Shown here: one piece after another, positions 54,861 to 63,027 of the stretch
Numbering within the stretch: position 1 is the first letter of the stretch
Layout: each line of letters begins with the position of its first letter
NCBI RefSeq assembly: GCF_000179595.2
Contig: NZ_JH556659.1
Coordinates: forward strand, 1,231,392 to 1,295,391
Direction: 5' to 3'
Origin: Acetivibrio cellulolyticus CD2
GTDB taxonomy: Bacteria > Bacillota > Clostridia > Acetivibrionales > Acetivibrionaceae
DNA length: 64,000 bases
The notes under the pieces: generated by a model
What the model was told of the DNA's origin: nothing
Databases searched by the model: none
Seen by the model: the letters and a program-made list of their open reading frames with translations, nothing else
Position numbers and translations under genes: made by a program

Positions 54861-55316
54861 TTTCGTGCATTTGAAATGCAATAAATAAAATACATAGAAC
54901 CATATGCTTGAAGATTTGGTTTTATGCATAGTTTGTAATTTATTAAAATGTTGTGAAGCGATATTTAGATTCTGGTATTTCTCTTTGGTAAGAATATGTA
55001 AGAATGTTTTTACCAATCTGCTAGACTGGTGGATATGCGAAACAAAATGATGTATAGAAAAAATAATAGTTATAATGTAATAATATAATATTCTACACGT
55101 TTTTAAAGAAATCCTGCTTAAGTTATTCATTTATATATATTAGAAATAGTTTAAATGTAAGAGAATAATACTGCATGTCAAAGTACACTGCAAGATAAAG
55201 TTACTTTGTATGAGTTTTTTGTAGTGCAAATAATATTAATAAGTAATATTACAAACAATTGTAATAATAAAAAACCATTAATTAATATTATTTATGGTGC
55301 AATTTGTTAGGTTAAG

Positions 55317-55325
55317 TGATATAAT
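55317..55325 (+). promoter_or_regulatory. Extended -10 promoter for GH5 gene
   Basis: TG-A-TATAAT about 150 nt before the GH5 start. The rest of the 648-nt gap (54828-55475) is AT-rich with no gene or strong hairpin other than that near 54840. Confidence 0.45.
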
Positions 55326-55475
55326 AAGTAAAGATATTATTCACACAAGACATTGAAGTAATTCATTTCAGCACAACATATCTATATTCGATTTATATGT
55401 CGCCACGCATCCAATGTACGTTTATATAATTTATTATATAAATATATTTTCAAATTATTGTGGGAGGGAATAATA

Positions 55476-57143
55476 ATGAAAAAACTATGTTTTATCCTAG
55501 CAGTTATTACGTTACTGGCTGCTTCGATTCCGTCTTTTGTATTTGGAGAAGATCAATATCCTGGATTTAGCGTACAGGGAAGATTTCTTTATGACAAGGA
55601 TGGCGAAAAGGTAATTCCTTATGGCGTTAATGAAATGTCCATTTGGGGAGATATCGATGGAGATGTAAAGCTTCCAGAGATAAAAAAGACTGGCGCTAAT
55701 ACTGTTAGACTTGTTTGGAGTATTACAGCGCCTGCAAGAAAGTTGGATATTTTGATTTATAATTGCCGGATAAATAACATGATACCTATGATTGAGGTTC
55801 ATGATGCTACTGGTGATTTTAGCAAACTTCAGACACTTGTAGATTATTGGACAAGCCCTGATGTAGTGAACGTATTAAAGAGACATCAGGAATACCTCCT
55901 TATAAACATAGGTAATGAAGTTGGACAGGATGTATCGAAAGCTGATTTTATCGCGGGTTATACAAAAGCAGTTACAAGAATGAGAGAGGCAGGAATTCAC
56001 GTACCATTGGTAATTGACGCCTGCAAATATGGTCAGGATATTAATATGCTTCAATCAGCAGGTCCGGATCTTATTAAAGCTGACCCCGATCAAAATCTTA
56101 TGTTCTCTATACATATGTGGTGGCCTTACATGTGGGGACACACTGACCAGGAAGTAGTTAATGAGATTAAAGAATCTGTTGATATGGAATTGCCGTTGAT
56201 AGTTGGTGAATTCGGACATCAGTGGGAAGCTTCAACATCAGGAGCAATACCTTATAAGACAATTCTAGAGCAGTGTCATTTGAATGATGTAGGATATCTT
56301 GCATGGTCATGGGGACCAGGAAACACTCCGCAAACATTCTTGGACATGACAACGGATGGTACTTTTGCTACCCTCGTAGATTGGGGTAAAGAAGTTTGTA
56401 TAAATAATACACATAGTATAAAAAATATTTCTGTGCGTCCTGCTTCTATGCTGAAAGAGCCTTCAACAACCCCTCCTGAAGTGAATATACCTGCAGGCAG
56501 CGTTGCAACTAATAAGAAGGTATATGCTTCTTCTGTTGAATCAAACAGCACCAATGCAGCAGAAAATGCTGTAGATGGAAACATAGCTACAAGATGGGCT
56601 TCACAGTATAGTGACCCTCAGTGGATCTATGTAGATCTTGAGAAAGAATATGAAATAGAAAGAATATACATTGAATGGGAAACAGCGTATGCAAGTCAGT
56701 ATAAGATTCAGGTATCCAACGATGCAACCAGTTGGACTGATGTTGTAACGCAGTTTAATGGAGATGGGGATATTGACGATATCACATTGAGTACTACTGC
56801 AAAAGGAAGATATGTAAGAGTTTACTGTACGCAAAGGAAGACATCTTATGGAGATTCGATATTTGAATTTGGTGTATATCCAAAGGGTGGAAGTGTTGTA
56901 ACACCAACTCCAACAAGCACTGTAACACCTACTCCAACCAGAAATATCTTGCTTGGAGATGTAGATTTTAATGGATTTGTCAATTCACTTGACTTTGGTA
57001 AGATAAGAATGTATTTGTTGGGAATGATCCAACTTACACCGGAAGAGCTAGAAGCTGCTGATGTAGATAAAGATGGAAAGGTTACCTCGATAGATTTTGG
57101 TAAGATAAGAATGAATTTGTTAGGTTTGCGATCTGCATTCTAA
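55476..57143 (+). CDS. Cellulosomal GH5 endo-beta-mannanase-like enzyme
   Basis: 555 residues: signal peptide (1-24), GH5 barrel (about 28-320), a galactose-binding-like F5/8 type C domain (about 345-475), a Thr/Pro linker and a C-terminal dockerin (DVDFNGFVNSLDF and DVDKDGKVTSIDF). The acid/base Glu148 is in INIGNEVG and the nucleophile Glu245 is in LIVGEFGHQW. The order GANTVRLV, IPMIEVHDATG, FSIHMWW and GYLAWSWGPG matches GH5 subfamily 8 beta-mannanases. GGGAGGG is before ATG 55476. Scaffoldin attachment follows from the dockerin. Confidence 0.93.
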   Translation: MKKLCFILAVITLLAASIPSFVFGEDQYPGFSVQGRFLYDKDGEKVIPYGVNEMSIWGDIDGDVKLPEIKKTGANTVRLVWSITAPARKLDILIYNCRINNMIPMIEVHDATGDFSKLQTLVDYWTSPDVVNVLKRHQEYLLINIGNEVGQDVSKADFIAGYTKAVTRMREAGIHVPLVIDACKYGQDINMLQSAGPDLIKADPDQNLMFSIHMWWPYMWGHTDQEVVNEIKESVDMELPLIVGEFGHQWEASTSGAIPYKTILEQCHLNDVGYLAWSWGPGNTPQTFLDMTTDGTFATLVDWGKEVCINNTHSIKNISVRPASMLKEPSTTPPEVNIPAGSVATNKKVYASSVESNSTNAAENAVDGNIATRWASQYSDPQWIYVDLEKEYEIERIYIEWETAYASQYKIQVSNDATSWTDVVTQFNGDGDIDDITLSTTAKGRYVRVYCTQRKTSYGDSIFEFGVYPKGGSVVTPTPTSTVTPTPTRNILLGDVDFNGFVNSLDFGKIRMYLLGMIQLTPEELEAADVDKDGKVTSIDFGKIRMNLLGLRSAF

Positions 57144-57175
57144 ACGTATATACAAAACTTAATTTTAAGTTAAGA

Positions 57176-57217
57176 AAACTTCTGCTTATGATAGATAATT
57201 AAGCGGAAGTTTTTTTG
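57176..57217 (+). terminator. Terminator after GH5 gene
   Basis: AAACTTCtGCTT, 14-nt loop, AAGCgGAAGT followed by seven T. Confidence 0.85.
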
Positions 57218-57322
57218 TGAAATTCTGTTTTATTGAAGAATAAATGATGAAGTAATATTTAAGCTATTCCTTAATAACTTGCTTGGGACTTTTTGTTTAC
57301 TACAGTAAATATTTTGTTTTGC

Positions 57323-57352
57323 GAATAAAATTTAGTCTTATTTGTCATAATA
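57323..57352 (+). promoter_or_regulatory. Sigma-G-like promoter, germination locus copy 1
   Basis: GAATAA at 57323-57328, 17 bp, CATAATA at 57346-57352. It equals the forespore sigma-G consensus (GnATR, CATnnTA), expected for germinant receptor genes. Confidence 0.7.
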
Positions 57353-57381
57353 TTACTAAAAATAGTTTGGAGTATATCTAA

Positions 57382-57467
57382 ATGAAACTCCCATTGCCCT
57401 TAAAACAAGGGTATAAGCAGATAATGTTGTGACGAAAAAAGAAAAGCAAAACCCGGAATTTAGGTGA
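57382..57467 (+). pseudogene. gerAA deletion remnant
   Basis: The promoter and start segment (TTACTAAAA..GGAG..ATGAAACT) match those of the intact gerAA at 58792, and the following bases match only the last codons of gerAA (ACTCC..ATTGCCC..AAAACAAGG, then GCAGATAATGTTGTGACGAA..CCGGAATT). About 1.5 kb of gene is missing and a second small gap removes more. The frame from the ATG stops after 16 codons and the tail is out of frame, so it is dead. It leads straight into gerAC copy 1. Confidence 0.85.
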
Positions 57468-58240
57468 TATATAATGAAAAGGTTATTATTAGTACTTACT
57501 ATACTGGCAAATATGTTTTTAGGCGGATGTATATCGGAAGAATTGACTGATATTGGGATAGCCGTTTCTGTAGGAATTGATAAGTCAGAGGATGGTTATT
57601 TAGTTACTTATCAAGTAATGAATCCAAAAGCAATTTCATCAAAGGCTCCCAATGAGGCGCCTGTTGTGTTATATACAGAAAGTGGAAAGGATCTGTTTCA
57701 GATAAAGAGGAAGATTACGCAACAATCTCCAAGAAAAATGTACCATTCGCACTTGAGAACTGTTATTTTTAGTGAAGAAATTGCAAAAGAAGGTATCAAA
57801 GACATGATGGACTTTTTTGTCCGTGGACACGAATACCGTACTGACTTTTATTTTCTTATAGCAAAAGGAACAACCGCACATAATATTTTGAAAGTCATAA
57901 CGCCTTTTGAAACGGTACCACAAATGGAAGTATACAATGCTCTTGAGAAGTCTGAGAAAAATTGGGCCCCAACAAAAACCATTAAAATTTATGAACTTAT
58001 CAACAAGATTATTTCTGACGGAGATAACCCGGTAATACCTGGTGTTGAGATTATTGACCCCAAAGATAAATCCGATTCCAATGACAACTTAAAACTGAGT
58101 GATGCTACTAAATTAAGGGTAACAAGCTTGGGTGTATTTAAAAAGGATAAGTTTGTAGGCTGGCTGGCTGAGGATGAAAGCAGGGGTTACAACTATATAC
58201 GTGGAAATGTAGAAACTACAGCGGGATATATTGAATATGA
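57416..58240 (+). repeat. Direct repeat with 60324-61148 (gerAC duplication)
   Basis: Offset of exactly 2908 bp. The tail of gerAA and the first ~750 bp of gerAC are nearly identical in the two copies; the 3' ends of the gerAC genes differ. Suggests recent duplication or gene conversion. Confidence 0.93.
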
Positions 58241-58649
58241 ACAAAACCGTATATCTTTTGAGGTTGTTAAAGCAGACGAAAAAAGAAAAGTTTATATGTT
58301 AAATGGTAAACCAGCTATAAATGTTGAAATTAATTTGACACATAATATTTCTGCCATCACAGGTAATTTAGACTTAACAGACGAAGATATTGCTAAAAAA
58401 GTGAATGATGCGGCGGAAAAAAAGTTGAAAATGGTTATAAATAGTTCATTGAAACGGGCAAAAGAGGATTTTGGGTCAGATATTTTCGGTTTTGGTGAAG
58501 ATATACACAGAGCTTATCCAAAACTGTGGAACGATATAAAGGATGATTGGAATAATGAATTTATTGAGCTTCCGGTAAATATTGACGTAAAAGTCAAATT
58601 GAATGGTTTGGGTGCTAGCACTAAATCTGTTTTTTCGAAAGGGGATTAA
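57474..58649 (+). CDS. Spore germination lipoprotein, Ger(x)C family, copy 1
   Basis: 391 residues. Lipobox LGGC (Cys18-19 region) after a short signal peptide, then the three-domain Ger(x)C body with TDIGIAVSVGID and a C-terminal domain with FGEDIHRAYPKLW and LGASTKS. It is the C subunit of GerA-type germinant receptors in the spore inner membrane. Residues 1-250 are almost the same as in copy 2; residues 255-340 differ. Its partner gerAA upstream is a remnant, so it may work with subunits from the next operon. AGGTGATATA precedes the ATG. Confidence 0.93.
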   Translation: MKRLLLVLTILANMFLGGCISEELTDIGIAVSVGIDKSEDGYLVTYQVMNPKAISSKAPNEAPVVLYTESGKDLFQIKRKITQQSPRKMYHSHLRTVIFSEEIAKEGIKDMMDFFVRGHEYRTDFYFLIAKGTTAHNILKVITPFETVPQMEVYNALEKSEKNWAPTKTIKIYELINKIISDGDNPVIPGVEIIDPKDKSDSNDNLKLSDATKLRVTSLGVFKKDKFVGWLAEDESRGYNYIRGNVETTAGYIEYEQNRISFEVVKADEKRKVYMLNGKPAINVEINLTHNISAITGNLDLTDEDIAKKVNDAAEKKLKMVINSSLKRAKEDFGSDIFGFGEDIHRAYPKLWNDIKDDWNNEFIELPVNIDVKVKLNGLGASTKSVFSKGD

Positions 58650-58732
58650 AAGTGCAAAGATAAGATTGTATTTGTTTGGAATGACTACTGATTTTTTTGT
58701 TCATTTACGTCCATTCCAAATATGTTAAATAT

Positions 58733-58762
58733 GAATAAATTTTAGTAAAATTTGTGATACTA
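58733..58762 (+). promoter_or_regulatory. Sigma-G-like promoter, germination locus copy 2
   Basis: GAATAA at 58733-58738, 17 bp, GATACTA at 58756-58762, parallel to the copy 1 promoter and 30 nt before gerAA. Confidence 0.65.
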
Positions 58763-58791
58763 TTACTAAAATTTGAGTGGAGCATATTTGG

Positions 58792-60375
58792 ATGAAACTA
58801 TTTAAAAATAGTAAGGGAAGAAGAAATTCAACAGATAGCACCTGCACAGCCAATTGTATAAGTGAGGGGCTAGATGAGAATGTTGATAAAATTAAAAAAG
58901 AATTTGGAAATCCGAGTGACCTGGTTATAAAAATTTTTGAACCGGATAATTATGATGGCTTGAGATATGCAAATATATATATTGAAACTCTTATAGATAA
59001 GGTAAGTATTAATAGCCTTTCGACTAGTATGAATGAAATTTTAAAGCCAAAGAATACTCTTGAAAATTCAACACCCGAAGAGTACTTTAGAATATTTAGA
59101 AATTATTTTTTAAGTTTTAGAAAGTCAGAAGAAGGTTCTGATTTTGATAATTTATTTACCAATCTATTATCGGGAAAAACAATACTTTTAATTGATGGGT
59201 ATGACAGGTTTATTTCTATCGATATTTTTTCAACGGAGAGCCGCTCTGTTGAAGAGCCTACCACTCAAAGCGTAATTAGGGGACCAAAGGAAGGATTTAT
59301 AGAAAAAGTAGATGTAAACATTTCGCTGGTCAGAAAGAGACTTAAAACCAAAGATTTAAGAGTTGAGAATTTGATTTTGGGAAGTGTAACACATACAAGA
59401 ATTTCGTTAATGTACATTGATAAAATTGCAAAAAAAGATATTGTTGATGAAATAAGACGCAGGCTTAATAAGATAAAAATTGACGCTATCTTAGACAGCG
59501 GAAATATAGAAGAATTAATCAAGGATGATAGGTGGTCTGCTTTTCCGGAATTATTAAACTCAGAAAAACCCGATTCTGTTGCTGCGAATCTGCTAGAGGG
59601 AAGAGTTGCCATTTTTGTGGATGGAAGTCCGTATGTTCTTACAGCACCGGCACTGTTTGTTGAATTCCTTCAGGTGAGTGAAGATTATTACCACCATTTT
59701 TTAGTTTCTACATTCATCCGCATATTAAGGTATTCTGCTACTTTTCTTACACTATTTGTTCCGGCACTATATATTTCATTACTTACATTCCACCAGGAGA
59801 TGATTCCAACACCTTTGCTGATAAGCATTGCTTCACAGCGTGAAGGCGTTCCGTTCCCTGCTTTTATTGAAGCAATTTTGATGGAGTTGGTGTTTGAAAT
59901 CCTAAGAGAAGCGGGAATAAGAATGCCAAGGGTTATTGGTCCTGCTATTTCAATTGTTGGTGCCTTGGTTTTAGGTCAGGCTGCCGTTGAGGCCGGGATA
60001 ATATCTGCGTTTATGGTAATAATAGTGTCAATTACTGCTATTTCAAGCTTTGCAATACCAAATTACTCGTTGGCTAATGCTATAAGGCTAATAAGGTTTG
60101 CGTTAATGGTGATGGCAGGGATTTATGGATTATATGGCGTTTTTATGGGATTTATTGCATTACTCCTTCATTTGTGCAAGTTGAAATCAATTGGGATTCC
60201 CTATATGACTCCAATTGCCCCTAAAACAAAATATGCCACAAAAGATACCATTATAAGGTATCCTTTATGGTCGAATAAAACAAGGCCAGCAGGAATTAGT
60301 GGGTTAAACGTGCCAAGGGTAGAAGCAGATAATGTTGTGACGAAAAAAGAAAAGGAAAATCCGGAATTCAGGTGA
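58792..60375 (+). CDS. Spore germination protein, GerAA family
   Basis: About 527 residues. A large N-terminal cytosolic domain (1-280), then five or so membrane helices (about 300-470) with the family motif PALYISLLTFHQEMIPTPLL and GxxAVEAGIISAFMVI-type segment. GerAA is the A subunit of germinant receptors and is proposed to form an ion channel. ATG 58792 with GTGGAG upstream is chosen over GTG 58777. Its end is 6 nt from gerAC copy 2. Confidence 0.94.
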   Translation: MKLFKNSKGRRNSTDSTCTANCISEGLDENVDKIKKEFGNPSDLVIKIFEPDNYDGLRYANIYIETLIDKVSINSLSTSMNEILKPKNTLENSTPEEYFRIFRNYFLSFRKSEEGSDFDNLFTNLLSGKTILLIDGYDRFISIDIFSTESRSVEEPTTQSVIRGPKEGFIEKVDVNISLVRKRLKTKDLRVENLILGSVTHTRISLMYIDKIAKKDIVDEIRRRLNKIKIDAILDSGNIEELIKDDRWSAFPELLNSEKPDSVAANLLEGRVAIFVDGSPYVLTAPALFVEFLQVSEDYYHHFLVSTFIRILRYSATFLTLFVPALYISLLTFHQEMIPTPLLISIASQREGVPFPAFIEAILMELVFEILREAGIRMPRVIGPAISIVGALVLGQAAVEAGIISAFMVIIVSITAISSFAIPNYSLANAIRLIRFALMVMAGIYGLYGVFMGFIALLLHLCKLKSIGIPYMTPIAPKTKYATKDTIIRYPLWSNKTRPAGISGLNVPRVEADNVVTKKEKENPEFR

Positions 60376-60381
60376 TATACA

Positions 60382-61557
60382 ATGAAAAGGTTATTATTAG
60401 TACTTACTATACTGGCAAATATGTTTTTAGGCGGATGTATATCGGAAGAATTGACTGATATTGGGATAGCCGTTTCTGTAGGAATTGATAAGTCGGAGGA
60501 TGGTTATTTAGTTACTTATCAAGTAATGAATCCAAAAGCAATTTCATCAAAGGCTCCCAATGAGGCGCCTGTTGTTTTATATACAGAAAGTGGAAAAGAT
60601 CTGTTTCAGATAAAGAGGAAGATTACGCAGCAATCTCCAAGAAAAATGTACCATTCGCACTTGAGAACTGTTATTTTTAGTGAAGAAATTGCAAAAGAAG
60701 GTATCAAAGACATGATGGACTTTTTTGTCCGTGGACACGAATACCGTACTGACTTTTATTTTCTTATAGCAAAAGGAACAACCGCACATAATATTTTGAA
60801 AGTCATAACGCCTTTTGAATCGGTACCACAAATGGAAGTATACAATGCTCTTGAAAGATCTCAGAAAAATTGGGCACCAACAAAAACCATTAAAATTTAT
60901 GAACTTATCAACAAGATTATTTCTGACGGAGATAACCCGGTAATACCTGGTGTTGAGATTATTGACCCCAAAGATAAGTCCGATTCCAATGACAACTTAA
61001 AACTGAGCGATGCTACTAAATTAAGGGTAACAAGCTTGGGTGCATTTAAAAAGGATAAGTTTGTAGGCTGGCTGACTGAGGATGAAAGCAGGGGTTACAA
61101 CTATATTGTTGGAAATGTGGAAAGTACAGCAGGATATGCTGTATATGAAGAAAACCGTATATCTGCTGAGGTCTTTAATGTGAAAATGAAAAGAAAAGTT
61201 TATATATTAAATGGTAAACCAGCTATAAATGTTGAAATTAATTGGATACAGGATATTTCTGCCATCACAGGTGATTTAGATATAACAGACGAAGATGTTA
61301 TTGAAAAATTTAATGTTAAGGCTGAAGAAAAATTGACAAATCTTTGCAAAGATGTATTAAAAGCGGCGAAAGAGGATTTTAGAACAGATATCTTCGGCTT
61401 TGGTGAAGATATACACAGAGCTTATCCAAAACTATGGAAGGATATGAAGGATGATTGGAATAACGAATTTACTGAGCTTCCGGTAAGTTTTAAGGTAAAA
61501 GTCAAGTTGAATAATTTGGGAGCTAGCACTAAATCTGTTTTTTCGAAAGGAGATTGA
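60382..61557 (+). CDS. Spore germination lipoprotein, Ger(x)C family, copy 2
   Basis: 391 residues with the same lipobox (LGGC) and domain layout as copy 1. Identical for most of the first 250 residues, then diverges through residues 255-340 before the shared C-terminal FGEDIHRAYPKLW. It belongs to an operon with intact gerAA, a small D-type gene and two gerAB genes, so it is likely the functional C subunit. Confidence 0.94.
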   Translation: MKRLLLVLTILANMFLGGCISEELTDIGIAVSVGIDKSEDGYLVTYQVMNPKAISSKAPNEAPVVLYTESGKDLFQIKRKITQQSPRKMYHSHLRTVIFSEEIAKEGIKDMMDFFVRGHEYRTDFYFLIAKGTTAHNILKVITPFESVPQMEVYNALERSQKNWAPTKTIKIYELINKIISDGDNPVIPGVEIIDPKDKSDSNDNLKLSDATKLRVTSLGAFKKDKFVGWLTEDESRGYNYIVGNVESTAGYAVYEENRISAEVFNVKMKRKVYILNGKPAINVEINWIQDISAITGDLDITDEDVIEKFNVKAEEKLTNLCKDVLKAAKEDFRTDIFGFGEDIHRAYPKLWKDMKDDWNNEFTELPVSFKVKVKLNNLGASTKSVFSKGD

Positions 61558-61559
61558 AA

Positions 61560-61799
61560 GTGAATATTGTAACTATCTTGGCAGTATTGGTTTTTGCTGT
61601 AATATTGTCTTTCATAGAAGTGCCTAAAATGCTTAAAAACAAATCCTACAGAGAGTTTTGGAGTTTTTCAATTTTGCTGCTTTTGGGTGTTACTCTGACC
61701 ATTCTAAAAAGTCTGGGTGTGCCGTTGTCCAACCCATCCGACTGGGTAGCATGGGTATTTTCACCGGTATCGGATTTGATAAAGCCGATTTATAAATAG
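61560..61799 (+). CDS. Small germination-operon membrane protein (D-subunit type)
   Basis: About 79 residues with two hydrophobic segments (about 3-20 and 32-55). Small two-helix D proteins in or beside ger operons are known to modulate germinant receptor function in Bacillus. GAAAGGAG (61545-61552) is 7 nt before GTG 61560; TTG 61554 overlaps the gerAC stop. The stretch after gerAC copy 1 shows a matching start (AAAGGGGATTAAAAGTG) that then hits a stop, hinting at a lost D copy there. Confidence 0.75.
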   Translation: MNIVTILAVLVFAVILSFIEVPKMLKNKSYREFWSFSILLLLGVTLTILKSLGVPLSNPSDWVAWVFSPVSDLIKPIYK

Positions 61800-61818
61800 A
61801 TATGAAGGGATATTACAG

Positions 61819-62934
61819 ATGAATAAAATTATAATATCAAGCCGCCAATTGGGGATTTTACTGTCAGGTGTTATGTTTGGTTCTGCTCCACTTTTAATTT
61901 CATCGAGTGTTGCAGCTTTGGCAGGGCCTGATTCATGGATATCTATAATTATTGCAACCGTTGTTGGATTGCTTGTTGTTTGGATCAATACTATTCTAGC
62001 TCAATTGCATCCTGGGAAAACAATTTTAGAGGTTATACAGATAGTATTGGGTAAATGGCTTGGCGGTTTTATGGCTGTTTGCTTTGTCTTAATAACCTTT
62101 ATCACAGGAACTCAAGTTGCATGGTATGTGGGAGACTTTTTTACAACAATGTATATGGCAGGAACATCGAGTTATTATATAAATATTTTATTTGTAGCTG
62201 TATTGGCAATTGCACTACTATATGGTTTGGAAGCAATGTTTAGGGCAACTGAAATTATTTTTATGCTTGGTTTTCCACTCATGACTATATCTCTGATTAT
62301 GCTTGCTCCTCAAGTTAAAGTAGATAACCTGTTGCCAATTATGGAAAATGGAATAGGTCCTGCAATTAAGGGTGTAATTCCAATTATGAGCTTTGTTATC
62401 ATGCCAATTATATTGTTAAATATGGTTTTTCCAGCTAATATAGTGGATTTCAAAAAGGCCAAAAAAGCAATGTTTGTAGGTTATTTTTTGGGGATAATTG
62501 TTTCGGCTTTTGCAATTATGTTTTGTGTTTTAGTCTTAGGTAGCACTGTTACTGCAAATTTACGTTTTCCGCTGTTCACGGTAACAAAGGAAATCAATGT
62601 AGGTACTATATTTTCAAGAGTTGAGGCCTTAGTTGTATTTGTCTGGATTGTAACTAATTTTATTTCTACTTATGCTTTTTTATATGCAAGTATTAAAGGG
62701 TTATCCCAACTTTTAAAGCTTAAGGATTATAAAACACTGGTTTTGCCTTTTTGTTTAATTGTAGCTGTCTACTCAGGAATTATATATGATAATGTTCCAT
62801 ATGAGATAAGGTGGGACAGTGAGGTTTGGACTCCTGTGTCGTTTACTTTTGGCCTTTTTCTGCCGTTATTGCTGCTGATTGTTTCTTTGATAAGAAAAAA
62901 GTTTAATAAGCAGCAAGAAGGTTGTAGTAGATAG
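61819..62934 (+). CDS. Spore germination permease, GerAB family, copy 1
   Basis: 371 residues, ten membrane helices of the APC-like superfamily. Family segments: ISSRQLGILLSGVMFGSAPL, GKTILEVIQIVLGKWLGG and LEALVVFVWIVTNF. GerAB proteins bind germinants such as amino acids. Follows the D-type gene by 19 nt. Confidence 0.94.
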   Translation: MNKIIISSRQLGILLSGVMFGSAPLLISSSVAALAGPDSWISIIIATVVGLLVVWINTILAQLHPGKTILEVIQIVLGKWLGGFMAVCFVLITFITGTQVAWYVGDFFTTMYMAGTSSYYINILFVAVLAIALLYGLEAMFRATEIIFMLGFPLMTISLIMLAPQVKVDNLLPIMENGIGPAIKGVIPIMSFVIMPIILLNMVFPANIVDFKKAKKAMFVGYFLGIIVSAFAIMFCVLVLGSTVTANLRFPLFTVTKEINVGTIFSRVEALVVFVWIVTNFISTYAFLYASIKGLSQLLKLKDYKTLVLPFCLIVAVYSGIIYDNVPYEIRWDSEVWTPVSFTFGLFLPLLLLIVSLIRKKFNKQQEGCSR

Positions 62935-63027
62935 CTTTATATGAAAATTGTTCAGATAAGACCGCTAATTGTCAAGAAAAGGTGCAAAGTGTATTGGTTT
63001 TGAACACAGTGAAAGGGTGAGTCATGA

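Noticed and set aside
54828-55130. N-terminal extension of the L,D-transpeptidase frame
   Set aside because: The sequence is unlike a protein N-terminus, would place the signal peptide in the middle, and has no ribosome binding site.
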